Positions 22,185 to 34,613 are shown, counted from the stretch's first letter. The stretch is DNA of 64,000 nt from Voacanga thouarsii (GCA_026120185.1 JANUWF010000008.1:6448001-6512000), one strand, 5' to 3'. A program made the numbers and translations. Notes: generated by a model from the sequence alone, not told the origin.

Positions 22185-24117
22185 ACAATTTATTTAAAAA
22201 CCCTATCTATGGTAGAGAAATCATTACGCTGTTTGCGTTGTGCAATCATCACAGAGGAGAATATTCCTACTCTGAAGTATACGCAAGCCATAATAGATAG
22301 TAAGATCACCGACTCACAATAGGGCACTATTGGTAACAGTGTTTCTAATCTCTCTACTATCTTGGTTTTGAATATCTATCGAGGAGTTGTGATTAGTAGT
22401 CTAGAAATTTTCATTTTGTAGGGGCAATGAGGAAATACATTATGGTTATAGATTTGTCATTCATTCTTTGTTCTTGAATAAGCTAGAAGAAAGTAATGTG
22501 AATAGTACTGACAATGATTTTCTAAATTTGATAGTGACCCATCTTTGGTCCAAATATTTAAAGAAATTGGGGCTGAATAGGAAAATCATGAAATGGAAAT
22601 TAGTCCTACTGAGTTTGTTGGACCGAGTACTATACCTGTTTTACTTGGATTGTCTATTGTTCCTATTACTTTGGTAAACCCCTATTTTCTGTTTGCATTA
22701 CAATCTAGTCTAGAACCACAAGCAGTCATGAGAGTGATGGAGCAAAAAAAACTAAGTGCATTTTCTTTTTAACCAATTAAGGAGGTCTAATAACAGTGAT
22801 ATGTCTAATGCCTTAGTTCTAGTTCCCAATGTAATTGAAACCCAATGTGAACCTATAACTAAGCAATGGGAATTTAACCTTATTAAACTGTCTATTGAAA
22901 GTGTTGAGCTATTTCAAATTGCTGAGATACCTCTATTAAGAAATAATGAAAAATATAAAATTAACAATAGATAAAAGCGTGATGACATAGACGTTGAAAT
23001 ACTTGAGGAACTGTACTTGAAGAGACCTTTGTATTGAAAAAAAAAAGGAAAACAAAATCATCAGGTAAAATAGATATTCCAATAAAAAAGTCAAGAAGTT
23101 AGCCACCAATCTTAATACCCATCTTTTCTATGACAAAGAGATTGAGGAGCAATTCAAGATCATAGAAGAAAAAGGTTTTCTTGAAGACAAGAAGATCGAC
23201 TTTGTAAAGTTCAAGACCTTTGACTTGAAGATAATAATGGAAAAGGTTAGCTTGTTGGAATCAGTCTACTTTATAGTAATATACAATGACACACTAGTGA
23301 GGGAATTCTATGCAAAATTGAAGTCTACAATAACTGAGCCCTCCAAAAATTTTTAACATTTAGTCTTTGTTTGTGGATCTTTGGTTACTTTTAGTCCTGA
23401 AGACATCTTAGTTATTTTTTACATTCATATGATAGAGTCGTCTCTAGTCTTAATGAGAATGTGGATATTACTACAGTCTGTCAGACTATAACTGGGGGAC
23501 TTGTTAAGAATTGGCCAATTGAGGAATATTTGAAGTCTTCAACTTTGACAGACCCATACTTTACTTTTTATAAGATTTCATGTTATAATTGGTTGCCCAC
23601 TCACAATATTTCAATTGTACTCAGAGGCAGGGCTATGCTGATCTACAAAGTAGGTCAGGACATGAAGTTCAATTTGGGTGATCTTATATTTCATCAAGTG
23701 GCAAAATTAGCTCAGATCATGGCCCACAACACTGTTCTGCTGTCTTATCCTTGTTTGCTGACAGAATATATCAATGCCTACCAAAGTTATGTGGCTTTCA
23801 AGAATAATAAGATGATCAAAGATATCAAAATTCTCAAGCTACCACCGAAGAAACCGTCTACTACTACTCTTACAGCTATGGCACCACCATCTCCACGAAG
23901 GTCACCAAGAGTTCATAACATTTCCTTTGAGGCATCTATTCCTACTGATCCAGTACCTTTGGTGGAATTTATCTCCCTACAACAATAGCTGATTGGGATA
24001 TCCAACCAGATAGCTCTTCTTGGTGCATTTGTTAATAGCATCCTTAGCAAGCTTGACATACTTCAGGCCACTCAACAACAATTGCAAGATGATCTTCAAG
24101 CCCTCTTTGATACATAA
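22185..24117 (+). pseudogene. Sirevirus envelope-like ORF remnant
   Basis: Discontinuous frames from 22200 lead into a clean open segment at 23461-23988. It contains YNWLPTHN and then LIYKVGQDMKFNLGDLIF, followed by a cluster with SYPCLLTEYIN. This succession matches the envelope-like / putative plant transposon protein found after pol in Sireviruses. A proline/serine-rich tail follows. The position (after RNase H, before the polypurine tract) agrees. Its role is unknown even in intact relatives; 'envelope-like' rests on location. Upstream parts carry stops (near 22676 and 22972), so the ORF is broken. Confidence 0.7.
23461..23988 (+). CDS. Longest open segment of the envelope-like ORF (175 aa)
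   Basis: This is the best-preserved part of the envelope-like region. The first Met is internal to a longer original frame, so the start is not a true translation start. The stop at 23986-23988 lies before a further coding-like stretch (QIALLGAFVNS) to about 24117. Confidence 0.5.
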   Translation: MDITTVCQTITGGLVKNWPIEEYLKSSTLTDPYFTFYKISCYNWLPTHNISIVLRGRAMLIYKVGQDMKFNLGDLIFHQVAKLAQIMAHNTVLLSYPCLLTEYINAYQSYVAFKNNKMIKDIKILKLPPKKPSTTTLTAMAPPSPRRSPRVHNISFEASIPTDPVPLVEFISLQQ

Positions 24118-24138
24118 TTAGCATTTTTTTTTTTATCT

Positions 24139-24150
24139 AAAAAAAGGGAA
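24139..24150 (+). promoter_or_regulatory. Polypurine tract before the Sirevirus 3' LTR
   Basis: AAAAAAAGGGAA directly precedes TGTTATGGTG, the apparent LTR start at 24151. It is the expected second-strand primer site. Confidence 0.7.
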
Positions 24151-24333
24151 TGTTATGGTGTTGCATGTAGTGCTGGATGGTTTTTATGGTTTGTTGGTTG
24201 TTGTGCTGCTAGTTGTTCATTGTTATTGATTACTTTTCCTACTCTTGTTAACTATTATTCCAGGTTGCTGGTTGTTTGTTTATTTTGTCGAACATTACAT
24301 ACAATATATTATGGATGATGGTAACGATGGTAC

Positions 24334-26121
24334 TATTAGGCGTGAAATAATCACGTTTTTATAGCACTTTTCCTTAGCTTTTTGGCATGCTTTTATAAAG
24401 TAAACAATGGGTTTCTACTCAAAATGTGTTTTTATATATCTTAAGGACTATTGGTGAAAAATGAGTAGAATTAGGACTTAAATGATGTATTTTTATGATG
24501 TAAATGAATATATATGCATTTGAAGTCTTGGAATACATATTTCACAGCTTCTTTAAGTGTTTTTCAGGGGCATGGATTGATGCACGACCATGCATCATAC
24601 CCTGCAAAATAGAACAGACCTCAGAAGGCATGCACAACCTAGTGCACGACCATACATGTTCTCGTGCATAACAGGGGATAGATTGTTGCTCCCAAAAGTT
24701 TGCAGAGTGTGGTGGCCATAAACCATGCATGGCCATGCAAGGATATCGTGCCAGCTTCGAGGATTTGGGAAGATTTTTGGGCACGGCCAAAACGCACAGC
24801 TCTACAAGCATCCTGAAAAGTATTAGAAGTTCTTAAATTGATTCAAAGAGGGTTTAAACTTCCTAATTCCAACCAAGGATGGTTTAGAAGGCTTCTATAA
24901 AACTAAGGGACGTCCAAGAACATAGATGCCTGCTATTTTTGAAGATACTTCTTCAAGAAACATAATTCTTTAAGGGAAAATGATCAAAAAATGCTAAGGA
25001 TGGAAGGAGAAGGCAAGGAGCCAATAAGACTTGAGATTATGAGCTTCCCAAGTTTAAAACTCTTTCTTTTGTTTTTTCTTGTTTCCAATTTTGTTTGTTC
25101 TTAAATTCTTTGTAATGTAATTCAAACAATTCAAGCTTTATATATGTTTTGATACTATGTTTGTTATTAGATTTTGATATTTGGAGATTCATATATGTTG
25201 AATATCTTATCTTTAATATAATTAAGATTGCATTCTTGAGTATTTGTGCAATTCGATGTTTCATTCTTATCAATGGTGTGTTGAATTAATTGTGTTTGTC
25301 TAACAACCTCTTGATTCACATAATTGATTAAGCTAAGATAATTTGATCTTTTAATTAATTTTCTTTTTAAGTAGTAAATATACTTAGTTGAGTTTCTAGG
25401 CTAATTGGCTTAGCTAAGTCATAGAGAATTACATGATAATCAATTTGCATATTTTCAAGATTAACTGGGTATGTAAATTGGTATTGGTGATGTCTTGTAT
25501 GCTTATCAAATTTGTTCTTTGTTTATGACAATTGATTAATTGAAGGATTAATGTCTTTAAGAAAAGGTTGATAAATTTGGAGTAAATTAAAGAATGAAGT
25601 TAGGGATTTTAGCTTATAGGCTAACTAAGGTTTAATCTACTTTTGCAAGAATAGGAGATTTAATTCGCTATGAAAGGTCTCTAAAATTTATTGCTCAAAG
25701 TAATCCTATCAATGATAAATATCATAATTTGATCACACTACATAAGCCTAAGTATAGTAGTTCTTAATTGGTTTAGAAGTTTCTTATTTTTGTTTTGTTT
25801 CCTATTTGATTTTGATTTTCTAATTTGTTTAGGATTAGTTTTAGGTAGTTTCTTAATTCAATTTCCTCCATATTTGTGCATACATATAAATAGCTCATCG
25901 TTAGGATTGATTTAGCTAAGTGTTCACAAGATAATTTTATATGCATAAAGTGATTGATGTTTCTTCTAGAGTATACTTATCTTGTTCCTTGTGGGATTCG
26001 ATACCTTACTTTTCACTATGCTAATTTGTACTTTAAGGAGTAGGGTTTAAAATTTATTGGTGCATGACGACTGTATTTTTGGTAAACCTATATTTTTATG
26101 TTGTGATTCTCCTCTCAAACA
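24334..26121 (+). repeat. 5' LTR of the non-autonomous gypsy element
   Basis: 1788 bp. A TATA-like CTATAAAA lies near 24894. The region 24575-24800 just upstream repeats GCACGACCATGCAT-type words in both orientations. Confidence 0.9.
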
Positions 26122-26281
26122 AATTTTTGGCATTGTTACCAAGGAACAAAAGAAATATTTTGATCATCTTTACCATTGAGTGATTCTTGTGGTACTTAGT
26201 TGAGGTAATTCTTTTAGTGTCAAAGTTTTCTTTTTACTCTTTAATTTGGTTATATTGTTTCGTAGGTTGCTTATCTTGTTG

Positions 26282-26973
26282 ATGAATCTTAGAAGTGGTA
26301 AGAAAATAGACAAAGAAGTAAATACCAAGGTGCTTAAATCGAACCCTAAGGAAGCTAGGATTTGTGACAAAGGAGCTCATCCGAGAGAGCATTCTTCTCC
26401 CAAATATGAAATTTTTACAATTAATGAACAAATTGGTGAAATCTCTCCTGACTTTGATTCTCTGATGGCTGCCAATTTATCTCTAAAAGAACTTATTGTA
26501 CCCACTCTTAATGATCACCCCCTATGCATTGTTTTTCCTCAAGTCACAACTAATTTTAAATTGCATTCGGGTTTCATTCAACTTTTGCCATATTTTCATG
26601 GGTTATTGGGTGAAGATCCGCATAGGCACTTAAAAGAAATTCATATTATATGCCTAATATGAAGTTGGATGGTATTCAAGATGAGGTTTTTAAGTTATAT
26701 GCATTCCCATTTAGTTTGCATGGTGGGGCTAAGGATTGGTTATATGACCTTCTGACTGGTTCCATTAATAATTGGTTGAATATGCAAAGACTTTTTCTTG
26801 AAAAATATTTTCCTGCATCTAGAGTTACATCAATTCAGAAATATATATGTTCGGAGCTATTCTCTTGGCCACTTAGTTTCTATGTAGGGAAGTTTGTTCC
26901 CCCCCCCCCCCCTCCTATTTTTCCCTCTCTCATTGGTTATGCTTTATTATTTTATTTCTTTTTAGTCTATTGA
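26282..26973 (+). pseudogene. Gypsy gag remnant
   Basis: The frame from MNLRSGKK runs through SGFIQLLPYFHGLLGEDPHR, the retrotransposon gag core, to about 26662. It then shifts frame to KLYAFPFSLHGGAKDWLY, INNWLNMQRLFLEKYFPASR, ending in the YICS segment near 26850. After that the sequence is unrelated, including a C(12) run at 26900-26911. The fragment covers the N-terminal capsid region only, with no zinc knuckle, consistent with a deletion derivative. Confidence 0.8.
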
Positions 26974-27940
26974 GCACAATGTCCGGTTTAAGTGTGAGGG
27001 TAGAAAAACAAAAAAAATTCAATTTTCTTTTAAGGCCATATTTTTTAATTTTTGATTCATCTTAGGGCAATAATAATTTTTGAGTTTCTACAAAGCAAAA
27101 TTGCCGAAGTTAAAGTCTTTTCTTTTGACTTTGAGAAATATTTTTAATATTTATTTAATCACTTTGATTTTTGTTAAACTTTCATATTTTGTTGAAAATA
27201 ACTAAGTCTTGCAAAATTAGTTTAACCTTGTCGATTTCTTAATAGATGTATGAAGCTTTTAACCTTGTGAAGTTTATATAAGTTCATAGAAGTAGGTTTA
27301 TGAGCTAATTTTGGTGACATTTGTCTAAACTAGTCCTAAACTTAGATTTAAGTAAATAGGATAGGTGAGGAGAAAAAATGTCCGGGAATGCAAAGCGCAT
27401 GTCCTTTGGCAGAAAATAACGTGTGAAAGAAAAAAGGGAAAACAAAAGAAAAACAGAAGGTTGAAAAGAAAAAAAAATTGAAAAGGGGGATAATATGGTG
27501 AGATGGAGAGAAACACACTCACTTGAAGCTATTAATCTCACGGAAATTTTGTAAAAGAAAATTTTGCTTGAAAATGAGAGGTCCTAGTTTACCACCCAAT
27601 TTCTAGTAGTTTAGACATGTATAAAGTACATAACTTGAAATTGGTTCTTTAAACTTTACTTATATGATTTGCATGACTTACATGTTTGGAGCAAGGAAGG
27701 GAGTGGAATACAATAAATAGAGATAAACTTGATTAAGCTAAATTCAATGGCCTTAGGTATATTTGACTTAATATGTTAGTTTGTTCAAATCTTCTTGATT
27801 AAATAAATGCTAGAGTGTTTTTCACTGTGAAAAGAAAAGTTCACATGTATGCCATATTCTTTTTGAACTTTTAATGTCTTAAATCTTTTTGAAAGATTAT
27901 TTTGCTTGAGGACATGCAAAAATTTAAATGTGGAGGTATG

Positions 27941-29750
27941 TGTTAGGCGTGAAATAATCACTTTTTTGTAGCACTTTTTCTTAACTTTTTGGCATGCTTT
28001 TATGAAGTAAAAAATAGTTTTCTACTCAAAATGTGTTTTCATAGATCTTAAGGACTGTTGGTGAAAAATGAGTAGAATTAGAACTTAAATGATGTATTTT
28101 TGTGAATGAATATATGTGCATTTGAGGTCTTGGAATATATATTTCACAACTTCTTTAAGTGTTTTTCAGGGGTATGGATTAATTCACAACCATGCATCAA
28201 ACCCTGCAAAACAGAATAGACCTTCGAAGGCATGCACGACCTAATGTACAGTCGTGCATGATCCCGTGCATAATAAGGGATAGATTGTTGCTCCTAGAAG
28301 TTTGCAGAAAATGAGAAAAATTAACTTTGCCATCTACACGGCTGTGCTACGGCAGTGCAGGTGACCGTGCACATGCAAGGATATCGTGCCAGTTACGAGA
28401 ATTTTAGAAGATTTTTGTACACGGTCAAGATGCACAACCATGCATATTTTGCAATGTAAGTATCTTAAAGAGCTTTAGAAGTTCTCAAATTGATTCAAAT
28501 GCGGTTTAAACTTCTCAATTCTAACCAAGGACAGTTTATAGGGCTTTTATAAAAGTAAGAGATGTCCAAGAACACAGATGCCTACTATTCTTGAAGATAC
28601 TTCTTCAAGAAACATAATTCTTTAAGGAAAAAACATCAAAAAAGGCTAAGGAAGGAAGAAGAAGGTAAGGAGGCAAGAAGACTTGAGATTGTGAGCTTCC
28701 CTAATTTAAATCTTTCACTCTTTCTATTATTCTTTCTTGTTTTCAAGTTTGTTTGTTCTTAGTTTCTTTGTAATTCAAAATTTTAAGTTTTATATATGTT
28801 TTCATGCTATGTTTGTTATTTGATTTTGAGAGTCATATATGTTGAAGATTTTATCTATTATATAATTAAGAGTACCTCTTGAGTATTTGTTCAAATCTAA
28901 GTTTCATTTATATCAATTGTGTTGAGTTAATTGTATTTGGCTAACAACCTCTTGATTTACATAATTGAGTAAGCTAAAATAATTTGATCTTTTGATTGAT
29001 TTATCTAGGTAGCAAATATACTTAGTTGAGTTTCTAGGCTAACTGGCTTGGCTAAGTCATAAAGAATTCCATAATAATCAATTTACATATTTTCAAGGCT
29101 AATTGGGTATGTAAATTGGTATTGGTGATATCTTGTATGCTTATCAATTCGTTCCTTATTTATGATAATTAATTAGTATTAATGTCTTTAAGAAAAGGTT
29201 AATCAATTTGAAGTAAATTAAAGAATGAAGTTAGGGATTTTAACTTAGCTAACTAAAGGTTAATCCACTTTTGCAAGAATAGGAGATTTAATTCGCAAAA
29301 AAAATGTCTCTAAAACCAATTGCTCAAAGTAATCCTAACAATGATAAATCTCATAATTTGATCACACTACATAGGCCTAAGTATAGTAATTCTTAATTAG
29401 TTTGGAAGTTTCTTATTTTTATTTTGTTTCCTATTTGATTTTGGTTTTCTAATTTGTTTAGGATTAGTTTTAGGTAGTTTCTTAATTCAATTTCCCCCTA
29501 TTTATGCATACATATAAATAGGTCATCATTAGGATTGATTTAGCTAAGTATTCACAAGATGATTTCATATGCATAAAGTGATTGGTGTTCTCTTTTAGAG
29601 TATACTTTTCGTATTCCTTGTGGGATTCGATAATGTACTTTCCTCTATGCTAATTTGTATCTTAATGAATAGGGTTTAAAATTTGTTGGTGCATGCTGAC
29701 TGTATTTTTGATAAACTTATATTTTTATGTCATGATTCTCCTATCAAACA
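27941..29750 (+). repeat. 3' LTR of the non-autonomous gypsy element
   Basis: 1810 bp, aligned throughout with LTR1. It repeats the same GTGCATG / CATGCACGACC cluster at 28170-28450. Confidence 0.9.
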
Positions 29751-30145
29751 GGTACTGTAGTAGTAAATAGGCATGACTGCTGCTCATGACTACTGTTGTT
29801 ATATTTTTCAAAGTGTTTCTCATATTATGATCTTCTGTTGAAAGTATGCTTATCCAGTCAACATGTCAGCATATTATGGTTTTGCAACAAACAATGCCAA
29901 AGAGGGAGTTGATGTGGTTGTTGTTATTGCATCTACAACAGTTGCCTTTGACAAACTGGACATGTGGTGGAGTCCATGTTGAAGACTGTTTGGCATATGT
30001 TTGATGCAGCTGGAGTTTCTAAAGATATTAGGAAATTTATCTAGGAAAGATCTCTAGAGAATCTCATGAGAATCTGTGGATAAATTTTAGGAGATCTCAT
30101 CCAAGATGGTTAAGTCGTGATTGAGAGGAACTGGAAAAGAATAAG

Positions 30146-33100
30146 CAGTGGCGGACCTACTGTATGGCTTGGCCCCCCCAAGAATTTTTTAAAATGTTAG
30201 ATATATATATAGCCTAAACACATGGCCCCCCCAAGAATATATTGAGCCCAAACCACATATCCCAATTTAATACATCTATACAAACAACCTGACAACCACA
30301 ACATCTAATCCCTTCCTTCCTTTCACAAATCCCCTTTTTCCTTTTCACTTTCCTTTTCAGTGTTTTCACTCCAATTTCCAAACCCCACGGTCCCCACCCA
30401 CATTCCAAACAAAATTCCAACTATTTGAACTTGGTTCTTGGTCCCCAATATTACACCCATACTACCGCGGTACCGCCGTCTCTGTCCCACTGCCTGTAAC
30501 GCCCCACGGTCCCCACCCATAGCCAGAAGACAAAAGTTTCTCCAAAAACCCAGGTCTCGCTGTCGCCTGTCTCGGTCCCCATTGTGCACTGCAATCTACA
30601 TATAAAGGTAAGTTATGGTTTGAGTCTTTGAGAAATAGGAATGAACATCTCAAAATATTATTATTTTTTTTATCTAATTCTATATTAATTTGGACATTCA
30701 TTTTTCTATTTTTTTTTTTGGTCTTAACATTAATGAATTTACTAGGATTCAAATTTCAGAATTTTGCAACACTTGGGTGGGGTGATATAAAATATGTTTA
30801 TCATGAATGATGATTTTTTGAGAAAAATGGAGGATTTAGAATTTTTATTATCTTAATAACTGTCTATGTTATATGGGAAGCAAAATTGATATTTGCGTGA
30901 GACTTGGATCGTGCTGTCACAAGATTTGTTTTGATTTATTTAAATAAATAAATATATTCCAGGTATGTATTCTAGTGAGCCTGAGTAGTGGATCCCAGTA
31001 GACCTGGGTGGTGGTCTATATATGTGTACATGCTTTCTTTTTTTTTTTTGTATTATTATCAATTTTTCACATCTATGAATGTGTGTTTGTTTGTTTTTTT
31101 ATTTTTTTATATTAATATTTAGATTTATATAGACATTTTAACTAATTATATCTAAATTATATATTAAAAGATTGTAATTTTTTTCCTTTTTAAATCGTAG
31201 ATGAAAAAAACATGTACGATTGATGCATTCTTCAAAAGGAAAAATGTTGAAACTTCAAAATCTAGTGAAAAGTCTCATTCCATTGATCTTGATCCTTCAA
31301 ATTCTGAAAGTCCTCTTGCAAAAACTCCACGAGTAGTTCAAGTAGGATTTGATATCAATTATTTGGAACGTGATCCAGGGTTGCAATTGCAAATATATGA
31401 ATATCCTGTTGATAGTCGTGATGAAGTTCGTAGAGCTTATATTAAGGCAGGCCTATATCAGTGTTTGCAATCTAATTATCCAAAATCAGGAGGAAAACAT
31501 TCTCGTAGCTTTCAAGCCTCATGGTTTAAGTCATTTCCTTCATGGTTAGAATATTCTCCTAGTAAAGATGCTGCATTTTGTCTTCCTTGTTATCTATTCT
31601 ATAAAAAAGATGGACGTTTTGGATCAGATTCATTCACTGCTAATAGTTTTCATTCATGGAAGAAGGTGAATGATGGTGAAAATTGTGCACTTTTGGCACA
31701 CGTAGGAAAAAGTCCAAATTCTCCTCATAGAAAGGCTGAGAAAGCATGTGATGATCTTATGAATCAAGATGGGCATATTGAAATTTTTTTTATGAAATTT
31801 ACTTCCAAGCAAAAGGAAGAAAATCGACTTTGTTTGAAAGCTTCCATTGATATTATTAAATGGCTTACATTTCAAGGATGTGCTTTTAGAGGTCATGATG
31901 AGACAAAATCATCAAAAAACAGAGGGAACTTTCTTGAATTGTTGAGTTTCATAGCATCTTATAATAATAAAGTAGCAGAAGTTTTGAGTAATGCTCCTCA
32001 AAATGCCTTGTATACATCACATAGAGTGCAAAAAGAAATTTTACAAGTCATGGGACTAAAAGTGAAGAATGCTATTCGTGAAGAAATTGGTGATGCAAAA
32101 TTTTGTATAGTTGTTGATGAAGCTCGAGATGAATCTAAAAAAGGAGCAAATGGCTATTGTTTTAAGATTTCTTGACAAAAATGGCTGTGTACAAGAGCGT
32201 TTTTTTGGGCTTGTTCATGTAAAGGACACTGCTGCATTGACATTAAAAGATGCAATTATTTCTGTCCTTTCTCGTCACAGTCTTGATGTTCAAAATATTC
32301 GAGGACAAGGTTATGATGGGGCAAGTAACATGCGAGGGGAATGGAATGGGTTACAAGCTTTGATTTTAGATGAATGCCCTTATGCTTACTATGTTCATTG
32401 TTTGGCACATCGTCTACATTTAGCTTTAGTTGCCGCATCAAAAGAAGTTATTCCTATTTATCACTTTTTTGGAAAATTGAGCAGTATAATTAACATTGTT
32501 GGTGCTTCATGTAAGCGTAATGATCAACTAAAAGCTGCTCATGCTTCAAATATTGCCTATTTACTTGCTAATGATGAGCTTGAGAGTGGCAAAGGACTTA
32601 ATCAAGTTGGCAGTTTACAGAGGGCAGGAGATACACGTTGGAGTTCTCATTTGAAATCTATTGTTAGTTTGATGAATATGTTCAATGCAACTTGTGAAGT
32701 TTTACTTAATATCATCGAGGATGGGGTTACACCAGCTCAGCGTGGAGATGCAGATGCAGCTTACGAGGTATTAACTTCATTTGAATTTGTTTTCTTAATG
32801 CATCTCATGCGAACAATCTTAGAGATCTCTAATTTGCTTTGCCAAGCCTTGCAGTCTCAATCTCAAGACATTTTAAATGCAATGCATCTTGTTTTGTCCA
32901 CTAAGTTTCTCATTCAAAAATTAAGAGATGAAGGATGGGATGAATTAATCTTGAAGACAAAATCCTTTTGTGAGATAGTTAATATTCCTATTCCAAATTT
33001 AGATGCACCTTATATTGCACGAAGAGGAAGAGATCGTCATCAACAAGAAACAATTACAGTTGAGCATCACTGCAGAATTGATATTTTCAATGTTGTTATC

Positions 33101-33770
33101 GACACTCAATTGCAAGAGTTGAATAGCGAATTCAATGATCATACCGTAGAATTGCTAATTTGTTGTTCAGCTTTAGATCCAAGGGAGATGCACAAATAAT
33201 TTAGAATTGATGATATTTGCAAGTTAGTTGAAAAGTTCTATCCTAGAGACTTCAATGAATGTGAGATGATACAATTAAGATTGCAACTTGAGCATTTTCA
33301 TCATGTGATACAAATTCCTGATTTCAAAAAGTTATCTACTATATCTAAATTATGTCAATGGATGGTCAAGTCAAGGAAGTTTCTAATTTATCTACTTGTG
33401 TATCGCCTGGTAACCCTTATTCTTACTCTTTCAGTTTCTACAGCTACCACAGAGCGATCTTTTTCAGCTATGAATATAGTAAAGACCAAACTTCGAAGCA
33501 AGATGGAAGATGATTTTCTATCAGATTGTTTGTTAGTATATATTGAAAAAGAAATTGCAGAAAAATTTAGTATAGATTCACTTATAGATGATTTTCATAA
33601 TTTGAAAGAGAGACGATCTGTATTTTGATGTATTATATTTTTTATAGTATACTTTGAAACTATTTTGGTAGGTTTAATTACTATTTTCATAAATTATTGA
33701 ACATATGAAATTTAGTTTAGTTTGTTATTGCCCCCCCCCCCCCAATAATACAATCCTGCGTCTGCCTCTA
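30146..33770 (+). mobile_element. hAT DNA transposon (3625 bp, 8-bp TSD AGAATAAG)
   Basis: Terminal inverted repeats are imperfect: CAGTGGCGGACCTAC on the left, and TAGAGGCAGACGCAGG as the complement of the right end. A perfect 8-bp TSD, AGAATAAG, lies at 30138-30145 and 33771-33778, the length expected for hAT. Two direct copies of GGCCCCCCCAAGAAT lie near the left end (30168 and 30222) and a C-tract follows the same pattern near the right end (33730-33743); such subterminal repeats are typical transposase-binding regions. It is inserted in the Sirevirus 3' LTR. Confidence 0.95.
31201..33628 (+). pseudogene. hAT transposase, ZMYM1/TTF-type, one frameshift and one stop
   Basis: The N-terminus MKKTCTIDAFFKRK is followed by a TTF-type zinc-finger region with AAFCLPCYLF (near 31570). 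Next come the DUF4371-like part and the RNase H-fold catalytic core: CIVVDEARD near 32105-32130, then DGASNMRGEWNG near 32315-32350, and HCLAHRLHLALVAASK near 32395-32440. The hAT dimerisation region with ATTERSFSAMNIVKTKLRSK is at 33440-33500. The frame shifts by one base near 32140, in an A/G run after DESKK, and an in-frame TAA lies at 33197-33199. Otherwise the roughly 800-codon length is complete. An AG just before the ATG (31199-31200) suggests a 5' intron. Confidence 0.9.
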
Positions 33771-34572
33771 AGAATAAGGAAATGTGTGTGCAAAGAAGAG
33801 TTTAGCAGTTTCCTAATTCTAGCGAACCATGTGTTTTACAAGTATAAATATAGCTAAAGCAAAGGTTGGAAATAGCATAGATTGGTGAGAAAAAATTCTA
33901 AGAAATTTTCCCATAAAACTTCGTGTGTAGTTTGAGTGTTCGAAATCTATGAGGATCTACTAATAGTGATCTATTGCAACATTTAGTGCTGATGTTTCTC
34001 TTTGCTGCATTGCAATAGCAATTCAAAGCATATTTGGTGTCTATTATTCTCATCTATTTGTGTGGGCTTGAATCAAATACACTTTGTGAACCTACTGCCT
34101 TTCTATGTGAAGGATTGAGTCAAACGAGAACCTATTGAATTGTAGCAACGATAATTGGAACGAGTTCAATTCGTGGAGTTGAGTGCAACAAAGGTTTTCT
34201 ATAAGTTTGGCATACGAACATTATTGCCGTCTTCTGTCAAATTCCACTAAGAATCACTTGATGCTAAAGATAAGTGTTGCCCTTATAAACTTTGTTAAAG
34301 TTTTAGTGAAACTTTTTACTGATCTAGTACCCGCAAAGTTAAGCTAAATGTGTTACCAATTTGCTGTGTTTGTTAGACTCTTTACTTTTTTGTCCATGAA
34401 ATTGACATAATTTTAATTTGAAATTTAACAAAACCTTAAGAAATTGATAATCCAAATCTAACAGAATATATGACCTTTGTACTATACCAATTTATAGCTT
34501 ATCTTTGGCAAGATATATGTTGACAGTGTTTTTTCAAAATAGTCGTGTGTGTATATAAATGAATAAATAAAT

Positions 34573-34574
<2 letters not shown>

Positions 34575-34611
<37 letters not shown>
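34575..34611 (+). repeat. (AT)n microsatellite
   Basis: About 18 uninterrupted AT units, in AT-rich sequence between the Sirevirus LTR and the gene island. The surrounding 34450-35150 holds no supported gene. Confidence 0.95.

Positions 34612-34613
<2 letters not shown>

Larger units (their letters stand above)
24334..29750 (+). mobile_element. Non-autonomous gypsy element with paired LTRs and a gag remnant
   Basis: LTR1 is 24334-26121 and LTR2 is 27941-29750. They run TGTTAGGCGTG...CAAACA, with the first copy mutated to TATTAGG. The whole is flanked by TSD GGTAC at 24329-24333 and 29751-29755. The 5' internal start AATTTTTGGCATTGTTACC resembles the leader of Athila/Tat-type elements. The internal region is only 1.8 kb: gag, then a GACAATGTCCGG / TTTAAGTGTG block and a purine-rich end (ATGTGGAGGTATG). 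No protease, RT or integrase is present. The two LTRs differ at many sites, so it is not recent. Confidence 0.92.
8148..34450 (+). mobile_element. Sirevirus-type Ty1/Copia element, decayed and invaded by nested insertions
   Basis: The coding blocks recur in Copia order: gag, protease, integrase, RT, RNase H, envelope-like ORF, polypurine tract and start of the 3' LTR (24151). The blocks are separated by inserted elements with TSDs. The late envelope-like ORF and the long coiled gag extension with a second zinc knuckle point to the Sirevirus lineage. The 5' LTR and gag N-terminus are missing: the element begins abruptly after the LTR at 6163-8147. Its right end, within the region after the hAT, is not determinable without the 5' LTR; about 34400-34470 is my estimate. 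Confidence 0.8.
24151..34450 (+). mobile_element. Sirevirus 3' LTR, split by a gypsy element and a hAT
   Basis: LTR pieces lie at 24151-24333, 29756-30145 and 33779 to about 34450. The breaks are explained by insertions with TSD GGTAC (gypsy) and AGAATAAG (hAT). The last piece has a TATA box, TATAAATA, at 33843-33850. The right terminus is not defined because the 5' LTR is absent; CA ends near 34430 and 34465 are candidates. Confidence 0.55.

Noticed and set aside
22185..24117. True viral envelope gene
   Set aside because: No signal peptide, fusion or transmembrane pattern is visible; 'envelope-like' is only the customary name for the Sirevirus ORF at this place.
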